A stretch of 64,000 bases of DNA from NCBI GenBank assembly GCA_030680355.1, contig JAUXVF010000031.1:124001-188000 (forward strand), in the 5' to 3' direction. How positions within the stretch are numbered: the first letter of the stretch is position 1; every line of letters begins with the position of its first letter. The position numbers were made by a program, and so were the translations under genes. This stretch comes from Caulobacter sp. (GTDB lineage: Bacteria > Pseudomonadota > Alphaproteobacteria > Caulobacterales > Caulobacteraceae). The notes beneath the pieces are model-generated. The model searched no databases. It saw only the letters and a program-made list of their open reading frames with translations, and was not told the DNA's origin. Below are positions 17,349 through 26,666 of the stretch, one piece after another.

Positions 17349-18425
17349 TCATGGCTCCCCCCGAGCCGCCGTGACCGCGGCTTGGTAAGCATGACTGGCG
17401 ACCTCCATTCGGGCGTGAATGTAGTGCTTTTCCGTGGTCGCCAGGCGCGCGTGGCCAAGCACGCGGGCTGCATCGGCGACATTCATGGGGTCGGCCGTGG
17501 CGATCGTTGTCGCGGCGATATCGCGGAAAAGATGAGGATTGATCGCCGTGCCGAATGCCTCCTGCGTCCGATGTTTAATGCGAAAGGAGAGCGCCAATGA
17601 ATTCATCGCGGTGCCGTTCCGCGAGACCCAGAGCGCCTCTGAGGCGCTCGATGTCGCGTCCGGACCGAGCAAGTTGAGACGATGGGCGCTGAGATAGCAC
17701 TCGAGAGCATAGGTCAGTTCTGGCGGCCAAGAGCACTCGAATTGCCGGCCAGCCTTCATGTCTTCCTGCTCGAAAGACAGCCACCAATCGGCCCCTCGTT
17801 GCGACAGGCGTTCGCCTAGCCAGATGGCTGCCACGTTTTTCATGCGCAGGGGGCGGCGGATCAGAAACGCGACGAGTAAGCCATCCCTGTAGAGAGTCGC
17901 GCGCTCGACGTCTGTGCGGTAGCGGTCGTGCTCGGCAGCCCGCATCATGTCTTCGCCGAGGGCGACCAAGGCCTCGACGGGTTGAAGTCGGGCGGCTTTG
18001 TCGCGGGCAGGGATGGCCTGAGCGTGGATACGCCCGGCGCCCCGCAGTATCCACGCCCAATCCTCCCGGCCATGCATGGCCCGCAGGGCGTCACCCAGGG
18101 TCTGGAGGAGGTTGGCCCGGGTGTAGTCGGCCAGACCTTCCTCCGTGAGCACGGTCAGATAGGCGCCGACCCTATCTCGCGTAGCGCGATCTCCCGGCAT
18201 TATGTGGGGGTCGAGTTGACCGGATCGCTCCAACCAACCAAGCCAACGCCCATAGCCATTCTCAATATGTTTGCGCGTTGCCGGTCGCCAATTGCTGGCG
18301 ACGCTGTCTTCGCCATCAAGAAGATCCCTCGGGCGCAAGGCCCGGGCCCAGGCTTCGGCGTCGAGCGGCGGCCACTCGGCAACCGGCGTGCAGCGACGAT
18401 GTGGACGGACCCCGCCGCCCATCAC
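17349..18425 (-). CDS. Tyrosine recombinase, smaller partner of a pair
   Basis: This protein has 358 residues. The catalytic half shows RRPLRMKNVA (first arginine), NPHLFRDIAAT (His and Arg) and LGHARLATTEKHYIHA (second His and the tyrosine). The start overlaps the stop of the 659-residue recombinase by GTGA (an ATG in frame follows one codon later), so the two are translationally coupled and probably work together. The sizes recall TnpA and TnpB of Tn554-type elements, although the gene order is reversed. Confidence 0.9.
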   Translation of the reverse strand: MMGGGVRPHRRCTPVAEWPPLDAEAWARALRPRDLLDGEDSVASNWRPATRKHIENGYGRWLGWLERSGQLDPHIMPGDRATRDRVGAYLTVLTEEGLADYTRANLLQTLGDALRAMHGREDWAWILRGAGRIHAQAIPARDKAARLQPVEALVALGEDMMRAAEHDRYRTDVERATLYRDGLLVAFLIRRPLRMKNVAAIWLGERLSQRGADWWLSFEQEDMKAGRQFECSWPPELTYALECYLSAHRLNLLGPDATSSASEALWVSRNGTAMNSLALSFRIKHRTQEAFGTAINPHLFRDIAATTIATADPMNVADAARVLGHARLATTEKHYIHARMEVASHAYQAAVTAARGEP

Positions 18426-20401
18426 AGAGCCCCAATGCCCGTGGCGGCGCCCCGCAGGCGGGAGATCGTCTCATCATATCGCCGCATTCCATCTTCGGCG
18501 CGATGCTCGATGTAGACCTTCTCGGTCGTGGCGGTAGATCGATGGGTGAGAATCCTGCTGACGGTAGCGATGTCGTCAGGGTGTGCCTCAAGATAGATTT
18601 TCCCGGCAAGGTGCCGAAAGAGGTGGACGTTCATTTTGAGCCCAGTCTCCCTCAGGATGAACTCGGAAATAGTGCGGCCAAATGCGTCTGCCGACCGTCG
18701 CTGGCCTCCCCTGCCCGGGAAGAGGAACACGCTGTCCGCGTGGCCGAGGCGGGCTCGATAGATGGATAGGTACGCTTCAAGCAGCGCACGACTCTCGTCG
18801 GGTAGGCTCATTTCTATTGGCGTTCTGGTTTTCGTCTCACCGGCAGGGATGACGATTTTCCACCTGCGGGTCGCACCGTGACCGACTTCAAGAACATGTC
18901 GACCAAGTTCGAGGCTTGTTAGATTTTCGCGCCGCAACGGCGCCATGGTCAAAATCTCAACCGCCAGCCCATACATTACCCGCACGGCTTCGCGGTAGCT
19001 TCCGGTCGGGTTCTTGGCGACTTCCCCGAGTACGCGTGCGGGAAGCGCCAGGAGTGTGGCCAGGTGCTCGGGCGCGTCGAACTGGCGCAGCCGTTCGCGA
19101 TTTTTCGCCACCATTCCGCGCTTCTCAGTGGATAGGTTTGACGCGATTTTCTTGAGCGCCTTGACGTCACTTTCTGGCGCTTTGACCCAATATTTCGCGA
19201 TGGTGCGGATAAGGTAGGCTTGGTTGGCGCAGTTGGGCGTGGTTTCCCCCCCATTTCGCTCGAGCAGGTACCGAAGCGCACGCTTCGCGTTTTCCAGTTC
19301 GACCAGGACGGCGAGGCTCGTCAGAGAATCGGGCGGTAAGCCCGATTTCAACAAAGCCGATGCCAGCTGCTGAATGGTCTTGCGACGACCGTCCGTCGTC
19401 TTGGTCGCTACGGGGCGTGCGTAGTCATCTGAAAGCGGGTCCTGGTTGCCGGTGTGAGTGAGATAGGCCTCAACATCCGCAAGGAATGTCGCAGGAAAAC
19501 TCACCCATGGAAGGGAATAGCGTCGGGGGTCGGGCTCCAGCGCGATGTTGAGTTTTGGCCAGCCGGGAACCGCCGTCACTGCCTGATTCCAAAGACGTAC
19601 GCTCGTGCGAAACGCAGCTTCCGGCGACCGGTGGAGGCTGTTTGTCAGCAATTCCTGATGGTAGTCGTCGAAGTGGGATGCCGTGACATCGGTTGGCGTC
19701 AGGCCGCTCCTCGTGAAATAGCTCAGCATCCGCGACATGCCGACGCGGAAGCGACGCTCGGGAAGCAACTCCACGACTACTCGCCAGCTGTCTGAGAGGC
19801 CCATTCGGTCCCGACCAGGCATAACGGCGATGCCGCATTCGCGCAGCGCCGCGCGGGTCGAGCTCACAGCATTGCGCCAGCGGCCCTCGCTCACGCCGAC
19901 CAAAGCTGGTGTCGCCTCACGGAGCACCTGCGCCAGTTCAGCGGGCTTGACGCTGATTGCTGAGCCCGGCCGTCTGCAGGCTTTGATGACGGTGCGTACG
20001 GCAGACCGCATGTCCTTGTTTCGAGACGTTTTTTCCTTCGCCCCAAGTGCGGCGAGAACATCAGCCAGGTTGGCGACAGGTTCGGCCTCGACATTGCGGG
20101 CGGGAAGTGTTGATCGCTCGTCGACGTTTGTGCTCTGGCGCCCCGGACGGGTTCGCGGCGCCTCCTCGACCGTCGTCAGATGGCCGCTGATTGGCAGCTG
20201 GGCGCTAGGAGCGGCATCCATCGGTGGTTCAACCTGTATGATTGGGAGCGTCGCTCCGCCTGAGCACCCCGCCAGAGCCGGGTGAGTTCTCCCGCCGCGT
20301 TGGCGGCTGGGCAGGGCAGTCCTGCCATCGTCGGAAAACAGGTCAAGTTGCATAGCGACAGATTTGTATACAGTTGGACATGAGTGGTCAACTTCAGTCA
20401 T
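18422..20401 (-). CDS. Large tyrosine recombinase, 659 aa
   Basis: The ATG at 20401 is preceded by CGGAG; another ATG lies 16 codons inside. The first 130 residues are poorly structured and rich in Ala, Pro and Arg. A SAM-like DNA-binding region covers about 190-420. The catalytic domain follows with PLRRENLTSLEL (Arg), HLFRHLAGK (His, Arg) and THRSTATTEKVYIEH (His, Tyr). Its length is well above the 300-400 usual for integrases and near that of TnpB of Tn554. It shares an operon with the 358-residue recombinase and, upstream, a small helix-turn-helix gene. Confidence 0.88.
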   Translation of the reverse strand: MTEVDHSCPTVYKSVAMQLDLFSDDGRTALPSRQRGGRTHPALAGCSGGATLPIIQVEPPMDAAPSAQLPISGHLTTVEEAPRTRPGRQSTNVDERSTLPARNVEAEPVANLADVLAALGAKEKTSRNKDMRSAVRTVIKACRRPGSAISVKPAELAQVLREATPALVGVSEGRWRNAVSSTRAALRECGIAVMPGRDRMGLSDSWRVVVELLPERRFRVGMSRMLSYFTRSGLTPTDVTASHFDDYHQELLTNSLHRSPEAAFRTSVRLWNQAVTAVPGWPKLNIALEPDPRRYSLPWVSFPATFLADVEAYLTHTGNQDPLSDDYARPVATKTTDGRRKTIQQLASALLKSGLPPDSLTSLAVLVELENAKRALRYLLERNGGETTPNCANQAYLIRTIAKYWVKAPESDVKALKKIASNLSTEKRGMVAKNRERLRQFDAPEHLATLLALPARVLGEVAKNPTGSYREAVRVMYGLAVEILTMAPLRRENLTSLELGRHVLEVGHGATRRWKIVIPAGETKTRTPIEMSLPDESRALLEAYLSIYRARLGHADSVFLFPGRGGQRRSADAFGRTISEFILRETGLKMNVHLFRHLAGKIYLEAHPDDIATVSRILTHRSTATTEKVYIEHRAEDGMRRYDETISRLRGAATGIGAL

Positions 20402-20507
20402 TCGAGTGAACTCCGGATGGGAATGGTGGGTCTATTAAGATAGAAAGTAATAACGACGGGATATTATTCAGTGCGAACTCATATCGCTTTATGAACACAT
20501 GTGGACA

Positions 20508-20696
20508 TTAGCGCCGGCGTGATGCGACGAAGCTGTCAGCATCTTCGTCGCTCACGCGGATCTGCCGGCCAAATCGATGGCTATGGAGTTTTTTGTCGTC
20601 AATCCATCGCCGGACGGTCTTGCTCGAGACGTTCCAGCGGGCTGCGAGTTCGCCGACGGACCAGAACCGTGCAGCAGGGTTGAAGTGCTTTGTCAT
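20508..20696 (-). CDS. Excisionase-like helix-turn-helix protein, 62 aa
   Basis: Start ATG 20696 is preceded by TTGGAGA. ARFWSVGELAARWNVSSKTVRRWI, followed by HRFGRQIRVSDEDADSF, is the MerR/AlpA-type winged helix of excisionases that bind element ends. It is on the same strand as the two recombinases and 106 bp upstream of the larger one; the gap is AT-rich and may hold their promoter. Confidence 0.8.
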   Translation of the reverse strand: MTKHFNPAARFWSVGELAARWNVSSKTVRRWIDDKKLHSHRFGRQIRVSDEDADSFVASRRR

Positions 20697-20802
20697 GAGA
20701 ATCTCCAAGTCGATCGACATCGCGCCGATCGATAGGGAGCATCTCGTCACGACATTGCCGGCAGCGAGCCCTTTCTCAGTGGCGTGGTCCAGGCGGCGCC
20801 GT

Positions 20803-21158
20803 CATCTGTGGATGGCCCCTGCGCTGCAAGTGGTAGTTTGGGTTTGAGGGGTGGATCTGCGGGGTGCGGACATCTGTTCGGCCTGTTTGTGCGGCGTGGA
20901 TAGCCGCTGGCCCTGATGGAGTCCGCTGGTTGGGCCCCTTACACGTTACCGAGCACAAGGCTCCGTCAGTACCTCGGGGTGTCCCGGCCTGCGGCCGCGT
21001 TCAGATCGTCACCGTCATTCCCTATCGTCCCTCTGCAGTTCAGGGCGACGGCCGACGGGCCGTCGCGATCCTGGTCAGGCCATGGCCGGCGCCCTGTAGA
21101 CCTCGCCTCGCATCATGATGGCCCAGGCGATGCGGGCGGTCTTGTTGGCCATGGCGAC
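20803..21158 (-). mobile_element. Insertion-sequence 3' end remnant, copy A (IS110-like)
   Basis: On the minus strand 21158-21075 reads the last 27 codons of a transposase, VAMANKTARIAWAIMMRGEV followed by seven residues and TGA. This 'ANKxAR.xWA...GE.Y' ending resembles IS110-family transposases; the family call is from memory of the motif. Below the stop are 272 bases of non-coding end (20803-21074) that are shared with copy B. The rest of the transposase gene is missing. Confidence 0.6.
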
Positions 21159-21231
21159 GGGCCCGAACCGGCGCCTCGGCGTCGGCAGCATGGATCAACG
21201 CCCTGCTCGCACGACGGCCGGCCCGCGTCGT

Positions 21232-21580
21232 GACCGTCGCCATGGCCAACAAGACCGCCTAGGCAGTGCTGAAGTGTGGCGAGGCCTATCGCCCGCCGGC
21301 CGCGGCCTGACCAGGATCGCGACGGCCCAGGGCCGTCGCTCCGAACTGTAAGGTGCACAAGGGATGATGGTGACGATCTGAACGCGGCCGCAGGCCGGGA
21401 CACCCCGAGGTACTGACGGAGCCTTGCGGCTCGATAAACTGAGTGGGACCTGTCCAGCGGACTCCATCAGGGCCAGCGGACATCAGCGCCGCGCCAACAG
21501 GCCGGACAGATGACCGACCCCGACAGATCCACCCCTCAAACCCAAACTACCACTTGCAGCGCAGGGGCCATCCACAGATG
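21232..21580 (+). mobile_element. Insertion-sequence 3' end remnant, copy B, inverted relative to copy A
   Basis: Plus-strand bases 21236-21310 read VAMANKTA, an in-frame TAG, then AVLKCGEAYRPPAAA and TGA. This is the same transposase ending as copy A with a short deletion that creates the stop. A 270-base non-coding end follows to 21580. The two copies are joined through their truncated 5' sides, leaving 3' ends pointing outward. Confidence 0.6.
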
Positions 21581-21637
21581 TCAGGGCCTGTCGAACCAAC
21601 GAAACGGGTTGCCGGACTTTGCCATGCTGAGACGCTA

Positions 21638-21901
21638 TTAGTCCCCATCGCCGGTGCATGCCTCTTGGCCTGACAAAACCCCCTTCGACATGCGGGCCGA
21701 AACGGCGCCGTGAGTGCTGACCAGATAGGGCACAATGAAGGTCAGAAGGAGCTTTCCGACATCGATGGCGTTGGGGCCGAAGAGCGCATCGCCCTGGTTG
21801 ATCAGGTTGAGCGCCGACCCAACGACCACTGCTACCATGAACGCCCGGCGAGGGACGCCATTGGATGTCGCGAGGGACAGGGAGTGTCTCCAGTCGGTCA
21901 T
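21638..21901 (-). CDS. nrtS: NrtS-like small membrane protein
   Basis: Taken from the ATG at 21901, the protein has 87 residues. Two hydrophobic helices are visible: AFMVAVVVGSALNLINQG with the conserved loop GDALFG, and VGKLLLTFIVPYLVSTHGAV. This pattern matches NrtS, a two-helix protein linked to nitrate/nitrite transport. No nitrate assimilation gene is near, so it may be a stray piece of another locus left between mobile DNA and the catabolic cluster. The open frame extends to 21958, but that part is not hydrophobic or conserved-looking. Confidence 0.65.
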   Translation of the reverse strand: MTDWRHSLSLATSNGVPRRAFMVAVVVGSALNLINQGDALFGPNAIDVGKLLLTFIVPYLVSTHGAVSARMSKGVLSGQEACTGDGD

Positions 21902-22325
21902 GAAGTGGCTCGCTGGCGCGGGCGCCGGTTCATCACCAGCGCAGAACGAGCGGGCCAATGACTGGGCCGGAACTGACAGGTTGAAGCCACATTCAGCGCA
22001 TCGTGCGCGAAACTCGCCCGTTGGAAGAATGGGTGAGAGTGGTTCTGATTGGAATTTGTTGAGGTTTTTGCGAGCACCAGTCGCTGGATTTGGCTGGGCA
22101 TCGACGCCAAGTAAGCTGACCTGTCAGTATCCGCTTTCAATATTCAACTCCACCTGATTTCCCGACCCAGTCTCGGGATCCCTCGAGCCCAACCGGAAAG
22201 GGCGTAGGAAACGGCGACCATCGCTGCCTGATCCAGAGAAGGGGCGGGCCGCTTTCGCGTCGCCGCCGTTAGCTTGCCAAAGCCAGACGAGTTGAGCGGA
22301 CAGGACGCCAAAGCCATCACAGCCG
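21902..22325. other. Gene-free border between mobile region and catabolic cluster
   Basis: No supported gene. I looked for a copy of the tRNA-Gly 3' end that would mark the far attachment site and did not find one. A weak stem (CCCGA/TCGGG) lies around 22160-22180 without a T-tract. Confidence 0.4.
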
Positions 22326-23450
22326 CTACAGCGACCGGGCGATGATTTCCTTCATGATTTCGGAGGTTCCGCCGTAGATGCGAGCGACACGGGCGTCGAC
22401 CCAGGCACGGCTGATTTTGTATTCACTCATGAAGCCGTAGCCGCCGTGCAGCTGGAGAAATTCATCCAGCAATTGGCCCTGCATCTCGGCACCGAGCAGC
22501 TTTGCCATGGCCGCCTCTTCGGCCGACAATTCCTTGCGCATGACTAGAGTCAGACAATGGTCCACGAAGACGCGCAGCATGCGGGCCCTCGCCTTGGCCT
22601 CGGCCAGTTTGAAGCGGGTGTTCTGCATCTCGAAAAGGGGCTTGCCGAACACTATCCGCTCGCGGGTATAGGCGATGGTTTCATCCAGAAGTGTCTCGAT
22701 CGAGGCCGCCGCTCGGATGGCGATGATTAGTCGCTCCCAGGCCAACTGGTGGGTCAGGTAGGAGAAGCCGAGATTTTCCTCGCCCAGCCGGTTAGCCACA
22801 GGCACCCGAACGTCGGAATAGAACAATTCGGCGGTGTCCTGGCCCCTTAGGCCGATCTTCTCCAGTCGCCGGCCCTTCTCGAAACCGGGACGATCGGTTT
22901 CAACACAGATTAGCGTCAGGTCCTTGCTCGCGGGATCCGTCTTCAGGGCGGTGACCGCTAGGTCCGCGTTGGCGCCGTTGGAGATGAAGGTCTTCTGGCC
23001 GTTGATCACATAGTCGGCGCCGTCACGGGTGGCCGACGACGTCATCGACCGCAGATCACTGCCAACGCCTGGCTCGGTCATGGCGATCACGGCGATCAGT
23101 TCCCCGGAGGCCATGCCGGGCAGCCACTTCTGTTTCTGCTCCTCGGTTCCATAGGCAAGGAAATAGTGAGCGACGATCTCGGAATGGGTGGTGAAGCCCG
23201 GCGCGGTCGCGTTGGCGCGAGCCAGTTCCTCGATGACGACCGCCGAGTGACCGAAATCTCCGCCGGCGCCGCCATACTCAGTCGGAATAGAGACGCAGAG
23301 CAAACCGCTTTCACCCGCGCGCCGCCAGACCTCGCGCGGAACGATGCCTTTGTGCTCCCAGTCGGCATGGTGCGGCGTGATCTCACGATCGATGAAGCGC
23401 CGAACCTGCTCGCGAAACATCTCGTGATCGTCCCGGAAAACGTCCCTCAT
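22326..23450 (-). CDS. Acyl-CoA dehydrogenase (IVD-type active site)
   Basis: This full-length, 374-residue FAD-dependent dehydrogenase introduces a 2,3-double bond into an acyl-CoA. AMTEPGVGSD at 123-132 is the FAD/substrate loop, and GQKTFISNGANAD follows at 151-163. The likely catalytic base is Glu239 in AWERLIIA, the position used by isovaleryl-CoA dehydrogenase, because the alternative C-terminal site reads YGGT instead of YEGT. This position is associated with branched or long substrates. It is divergent from the crotonase/HAD/thiolase operon, with a GAGAA-N5-TTCTC palindrome between them. Confidence 0.95.
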   Translation of the reverse strand: MRDVFRDDHEMFREQVRRFIDREITPHHADWEHKGIVPREVWRRAGESGLLCVSIPTEYGGAGGDFGHSAVVIEELARANATAPGFTTHSEIVAHYFLAYGTEEQKQKWLPGMASGELIAVIAMTEPGVGSDLRSMTSSATRDGADYVINGQKTFISNGANADLAVTALKTDPASKDLTLICVETDRPGFEKGRRLEKIGLRGQDTAELFYSDVRVPVANRLGEENLGFSYLTHQLAWERLIIAIRAAASIETLLDETIAYTRERIVFGKPLFEMQNTRFKLAEAKARARMLRVFVDHCLTLVMRKELSAEEAAMAKLLGAEMQGQLLDEFLQLHGGYGFMSEYKISRAWVDARVARIYGGTSEIMKEIIARSL

Positions 23451-23540
23451 CGCGCGCCCCTCAGCCTCAATTGTCGGTGCGCATTGGCCGCGCCCCGAAT
23501 TCTATCGCCAATGTCTAGGGCGTGCGAACGGTTCTGCAAA

Positions 23541-23555
23541 GAGAATATCGTTCTC
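23541..23555. promoter_or_regulatory. Palindromic operator candidate, site 1
   Basis: GAGAATATCGTTCTC has perfect 5-bp arms around TATCG. It lies in the 190-bp divergent control region between the acyl-CoA dehydrogenase and the crotonase operon and belongs to a set of similar palindromes across the cluster. Confidence 0.5.
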
Positions 23556-23640
23556 CATATAAAATGTTCGTTGATCCGCGGGGTTGCAGGTCGTTATAGT
23601 CCCGAAGTGGCGGCAGGCGCCCGCCGGCAGGGGACTGGGC

Positions 23641-24432
23641 GTGAGCGATAACCAATCCACAGTTTCCGTTGAACGGGATGGAGCGATCGCTTGGCTGACG
23701 CTGGACCGGCCCGATCAGATCAACGCCATCAATCTTCGCATGCGGTCGGAACTGCCGGCCGTGTTGGAGACGTTGGAGGGCGATGACACCATACGGGTGA
23801 TTGTCCTGCGCGGCGCGGGCGACCGTGGCTTCTGCGCGGGCGCTGACATCAAGGAGTTCTCGAAGGTCGGCCCGCTGGTCGAGGAACGGCGCCTACGCCG
23901 CCAGTCGCCCTGGGTCGGGGCGTTCGACCGGGTGAGCAAGCCGCTGGTGGCGGCAATTCATGGCTTTTGTCTTGGTGGGGGACTTGAGATGGCCTTGGCT
24001 TGTGACATTCGCCTTGCGGCGCCAGACGCGGTGTTTGGCCTGCCGGAAGTCAATCTGGGCGTCATTCCTGGTTACGGCGGCACCCAGCGCCTGTCACGGC
24101 TGGTCGGTATGGGCCATGCCCAGGACCTGATCATGACGGGCCGCAGGATCGACGCAGGGGAGGCCTTGAGCCTGGGCCTTGTTACCCGTCTGGAAGCGTC
24201 TCGCGACGCCCTGACCGAGTCTGCCCGCGGGCTTGCGTTGAACTTGGCTGCGAAGCCTCCGGCCGCCATGGCCTGCGCCAAGGAAGCTGTTCGGGCGGGT
24301 TGGGACATGGATATCACGCGTGGACTGGCCTTCGAACGCGACCTCTTCACGTTTCTGAGCGCCACCGAGGATCGTCTGGAGGCCGCTGCGGCCTTCCGCG
24401 AGAAACGAGCGCCGAGTTTCACCGGTCGATGA
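23641..24432 (+). CDS. Enoyl-CoA hydratase
   Basis: The GTG at 23641 has AGGGGA before it and gives 263 residues; an upstream in-frame start at 23584 adds an unlikely tail. Crotonase hallmarks are GFCAGADIKEF (oxyanion hole), GGGLEMALACDIRLA with the first catalytic Glu, and GLPEVNLGVIPGYGGTQRL with the second. Both glutamates being present supports true hydratase activity: adding water to the trans-2-enoyl-CoA. It opens an operon with the dehydrogenase and thiolase that complete the cycle. Confidence 0.95.
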   Translation: MSDNQSTVSVERDGAIAWLTLDRPDQINAINLRMRSELPAVLETLEGDDTIRVIVLRGAGDRGFCAGADIKEFSKVGPLVEERRLRRQSPWVGAFDRVSKPLVAAIHGFCLGGGLEMALACDIRLAAPDAVFGLPEVNLGVIPGYGGTQRLSRLVGMGHAQDLIMTGRRIDAGEALSLGLVTRLEASRDALTESARGLALNLAAKPPAAMACAKEAVRAGWDMDITRGLAFERDLFTFLSATEDRLEAAAAFREKRAPSFTGR

Positions 24433-24474
24433 GCCCGCCTCTTCGATTACAGCCTTTGGAGTCCTGAACCGTCC

Positions 24475-25380
24475 ATGAGCGCCGAGAACAACCATATGAA
24501 GGTCGCCGTCGTTGGCGCGGGTCAGATGGGGCTGGGTATCGCCCACGCCTTCGCGATCAGCGGCTACCAGACGCTGCTGATCGACATCGACCCCGGGCAA
24601 ACCGCCAAGGCAGTGGTGGCGATCACGGACCTGATCGAGGGGGGCGCGCGCCTCGGCAAGTTGTCGGCTGAGGCCGCCGCCGCCGCTCTTGAGCGCTTGA
24701 GCACAAGCGAGGTCCTCGCCGATTGTGTCGGCACCGACTTGCTGGTCGAGACCGCCACTGAACGCCTCGATCTGAAGGTGCGGATTCTGGCGGAGGCCGA
24801 GCCGTTGATGGCGCCAGGCGGGGTGTTGGCAACCAACACGTCAGCGCTCAGCGTGAGCGAGATCGCCGCCGGCTTGGCCCATCCCGAGCGGGTGGTCGGC
24901 ATGCATTTCTTCAATCCGGTCCACAAAATGAAGCTTGTCGAGCTGGTACGCGCGTTGGCGACCGACGACGAGACCGTGGCCAAGGCCCGCGCCTATGCTG
25001 CAGGCTTGGGCAAGACCTCGATCCTGGTCAGCGAGTCGCCGGGACTGACGACCAGCCGAATGTCGGCCATGGCCGGTAACGAGGCCATGTACATGCTCAT
25101 GGAGGGCACGGCCTCGGCCGAGGACATTGATACCGCTCTGCGCATGGGCTTCAATCACCCGATGGGGCCGCTGGAACTGGGTGACCTCACGGGCTGGGAC
25201 ACGCGGCTTTCGGTGCTTCGCTACTTGCACCAGACCCTCGGCGACAAGTTTCGCCCCTGTCCCCTGATCATCAAGATGGTCGCTGCCGGCCGCGCCGGCC
25301 GCAAGGTCGGCCATGGCGTCTACAAGTACGAGCAGGGCGTCAAGGTCCCCGGCTCGGGTCTGCGCGCGAGCACCCTATGA
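24475..25380 (+). CDS. 3-hydroxyacyl-CoA dehydrogenase
   Basis: This 301-residue single-function enzyme has a Rossmann fold in the first 180 residues (VAVVGAGQMGLGIAHAF), the catalytic HFFNPVHKMKLVE, and a C-terminal helical dimer domain with NHPMGPLELGDLTGWD. It oxidises the 3-hydroxyacyl-CoA to the 3-oxo form with NAD. Its stop overlaps the thiolase start by ATGA, so the products should be made in step. The gap to the upstream crotonase is only 42 bp. Confidence 0.96.
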   Translation: MSAENNHMKVAVVGAGQMGLGIAHAFAISGYQTLLIDIDPGQTAKAVVAITDLIEGGARLGKLSAEAAAAALERLSTSEVLADCVGTDLLVETATERLDLKVRILAEAEPLMAPGGVLATNTSALSVSEIAAGLAHPERVVGMHFFNPVHKMKLVELVRALATDDETVAKARAYAAGLGKTSILVSESPGLTTSRMSAMAGNEAMYMLMEGTASAEDIDTALRMGFNHPMGPLELGDLTGWDTRLSVLRYLHQTLGDKFRPCPLIIKMVAAGRAGRKVGHGVYKYEQGVKVPGSGLRASTL

Positions 25381-26543
25381 CCGATGTCGTGATTGTTGAC
25401 GCCGTGCGCACGCCGATCGGGCGCTTCCGCGGGCGACTGGCCGGAGTTCGGGCCGACCACACGGGCGCGGTGGTGCTCAACGCCCTGCTGGTGCGCCAGG
25501 GACTGTCACCGGATGTCGTCGACGACGTCATCTTCGGCTGTGTCACCCAGGTGGGCGAGCAGTCCGGCAATATTGCCCGGACGGCCTTGCTCAGCGCGGG
25601 TTGGCCGGAATCGATCCCCGGCATGACGGTCGATCGCAAGTGCGGCTCAGCAGAGGCCGCCGTCCACGCCGCCGTGGGCCTGATCATGGCCGGCGCAGCC
25701 GAGGTCGTCGTCGCGGGGGGGGCCGAGAGCATGAGCCGCGTGCCCATGGGCGGCAATCGCGACGTGCACGGCGAAGTGTTCGGCTGGAAGCTGACTGAGC
25801 GCTTCAATTTGGCGTCGCAAGGCGTAGCGGCCGAACTGATCTGCGACAAATGGGGCTTGAGCCGCGACGACCTGGACGGCTACGCGGTCGAAAGCCATCG
25901 CCGGGCGGCGGCCGCGGCCGATGCGGGGCGTTTCGACAATGAAATCGTCTCGGTGCCCGTTGATGACTGGGCCGAGAAGGACGCCGAACCATCCGGTCTT
26001 TTCACCGCCGACGAAACCATTCGCCGCGGGACCAACCGCGAAAAGCTGTCGACGCTCAAGACCAGCTTCCGCCCGGACGGTCGGGTTACGGCCGGAAACG
26101 CTTCCCAAATCTCCGATGGTGCCAGCGCCGTGCTACTGATGTCTGCGGTCGCTGCCAAGCGCCTGAATCTGAAACCCCGGGCGCGTATCCGCTCGATCGT
26201 CTCGGTCGGCTCTGATCCCGAGTTGATGCTGACCGGCCCGATCGCCGCCAGTCGCAAGGCAGCCGAACGGGCGGGGCTCAACCTGTCAGAGATTGGGCTG
26301 TTCGAGGTCAATGAGGCTTTCGCGCCGGTGCCGCTGATCTGGATGAAGGAAACGGGCGTGGGTCATGATCGGTTGAACGTCAATGGCGGCGCCATCGCCC
26401 TGGGGCATCCCCTAGGAGCGACCGGGACGCGGCTGTTGACGACCCTTCTCAATGAACTCGAACTCCGCGATGCTCAATTTGGGTTGCAGGCGATATGCTG
26501 TGCCGGGGGCATGGCGACATCGACCGTGATCGAGCGACTTTGA
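25377..26543 (+). CDS. Thiolase (acetyl-CoA acyltransferase)
   Basis: This is a typical degradative thiolase of 388 residues. The acyl-accepting Cys89 lies in DRKCGSAEAAVHAA, the active-site histidine in GGAIALGHPLGATG, and the second cysteine in ICCAGGMATS near the end. It releases acetyl- or propionyl-CoA from the 3-oxoacyl-CoA. It is the last gene of the crotonase/dehydrogenase/thiolase operon, coupled by ATGA to the dehydrogenase. Confidence 0.96.
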   Translation: MTDVVIVDAVRTPIGRFRGRLAGVRADHTGAVVLNALLVRQGLSPDVVDDVIFGCVTQVGEQSGNIARTALLSAGWPESIPGMTVDRKCGSAEAAVHAAVGLIMAGAAEVVVAGGAESMSRVPMGGNRDVHGEVFGWKLTERFNLASQGVAAELICDKWGLSRDDLDGYAVESHRRAAAAADAGRFDNEIVSVPVDDWAEKDAEPSGLFTADETIRRGTNREKLSTLKTSFRPDGRVTAGNASQISDGASAVLLMSAVAAKRLNLKPRARIRSIVSVGSDPELMLTGPIAASRKAAERAGLNLSEIGLFEVNEAFAPVPLIWMKETGVGHDRLNVNGGAIALGHPLGATGTRLLTTLLNELELRDAQFGLQAICCAGGMATSTVIERL

Positions 26544-26666
26544 GAAGTGTCCACACGACGTGACGACGACCCTAATCTCGGGAATCCGCGACGACCCTTG
26601 CGGGCTTTCGAAATTCAAGTGTAGCAGCAGGACTCGCAGTTTCGTCCAGCCGGAGGTTCCAACAAG

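Larger units (their letters stand above)
20803..21580. repeat. Long imperfect inverted repeat formed by the two IS ends
   Basis: Perfectly matching inverted blocks include 57 bp at 20803-20859 with 21524-21580 and 58 bp at 20956-21013 with 21369-21426. The sequence between these blocks is diverged, and similarity continues inward to the transposase codons. Nothing else is encoded in this 780-base stretch. Confidence 0.85.

Noticed and set aside
15700..22325. A second copy of the tRNA-Gly 3' end as attachment site
   Set aside because: I scanned the right-hand mobile region by eye and found only short GC-rich look-alikes (for example near 21290), not a true repeat.
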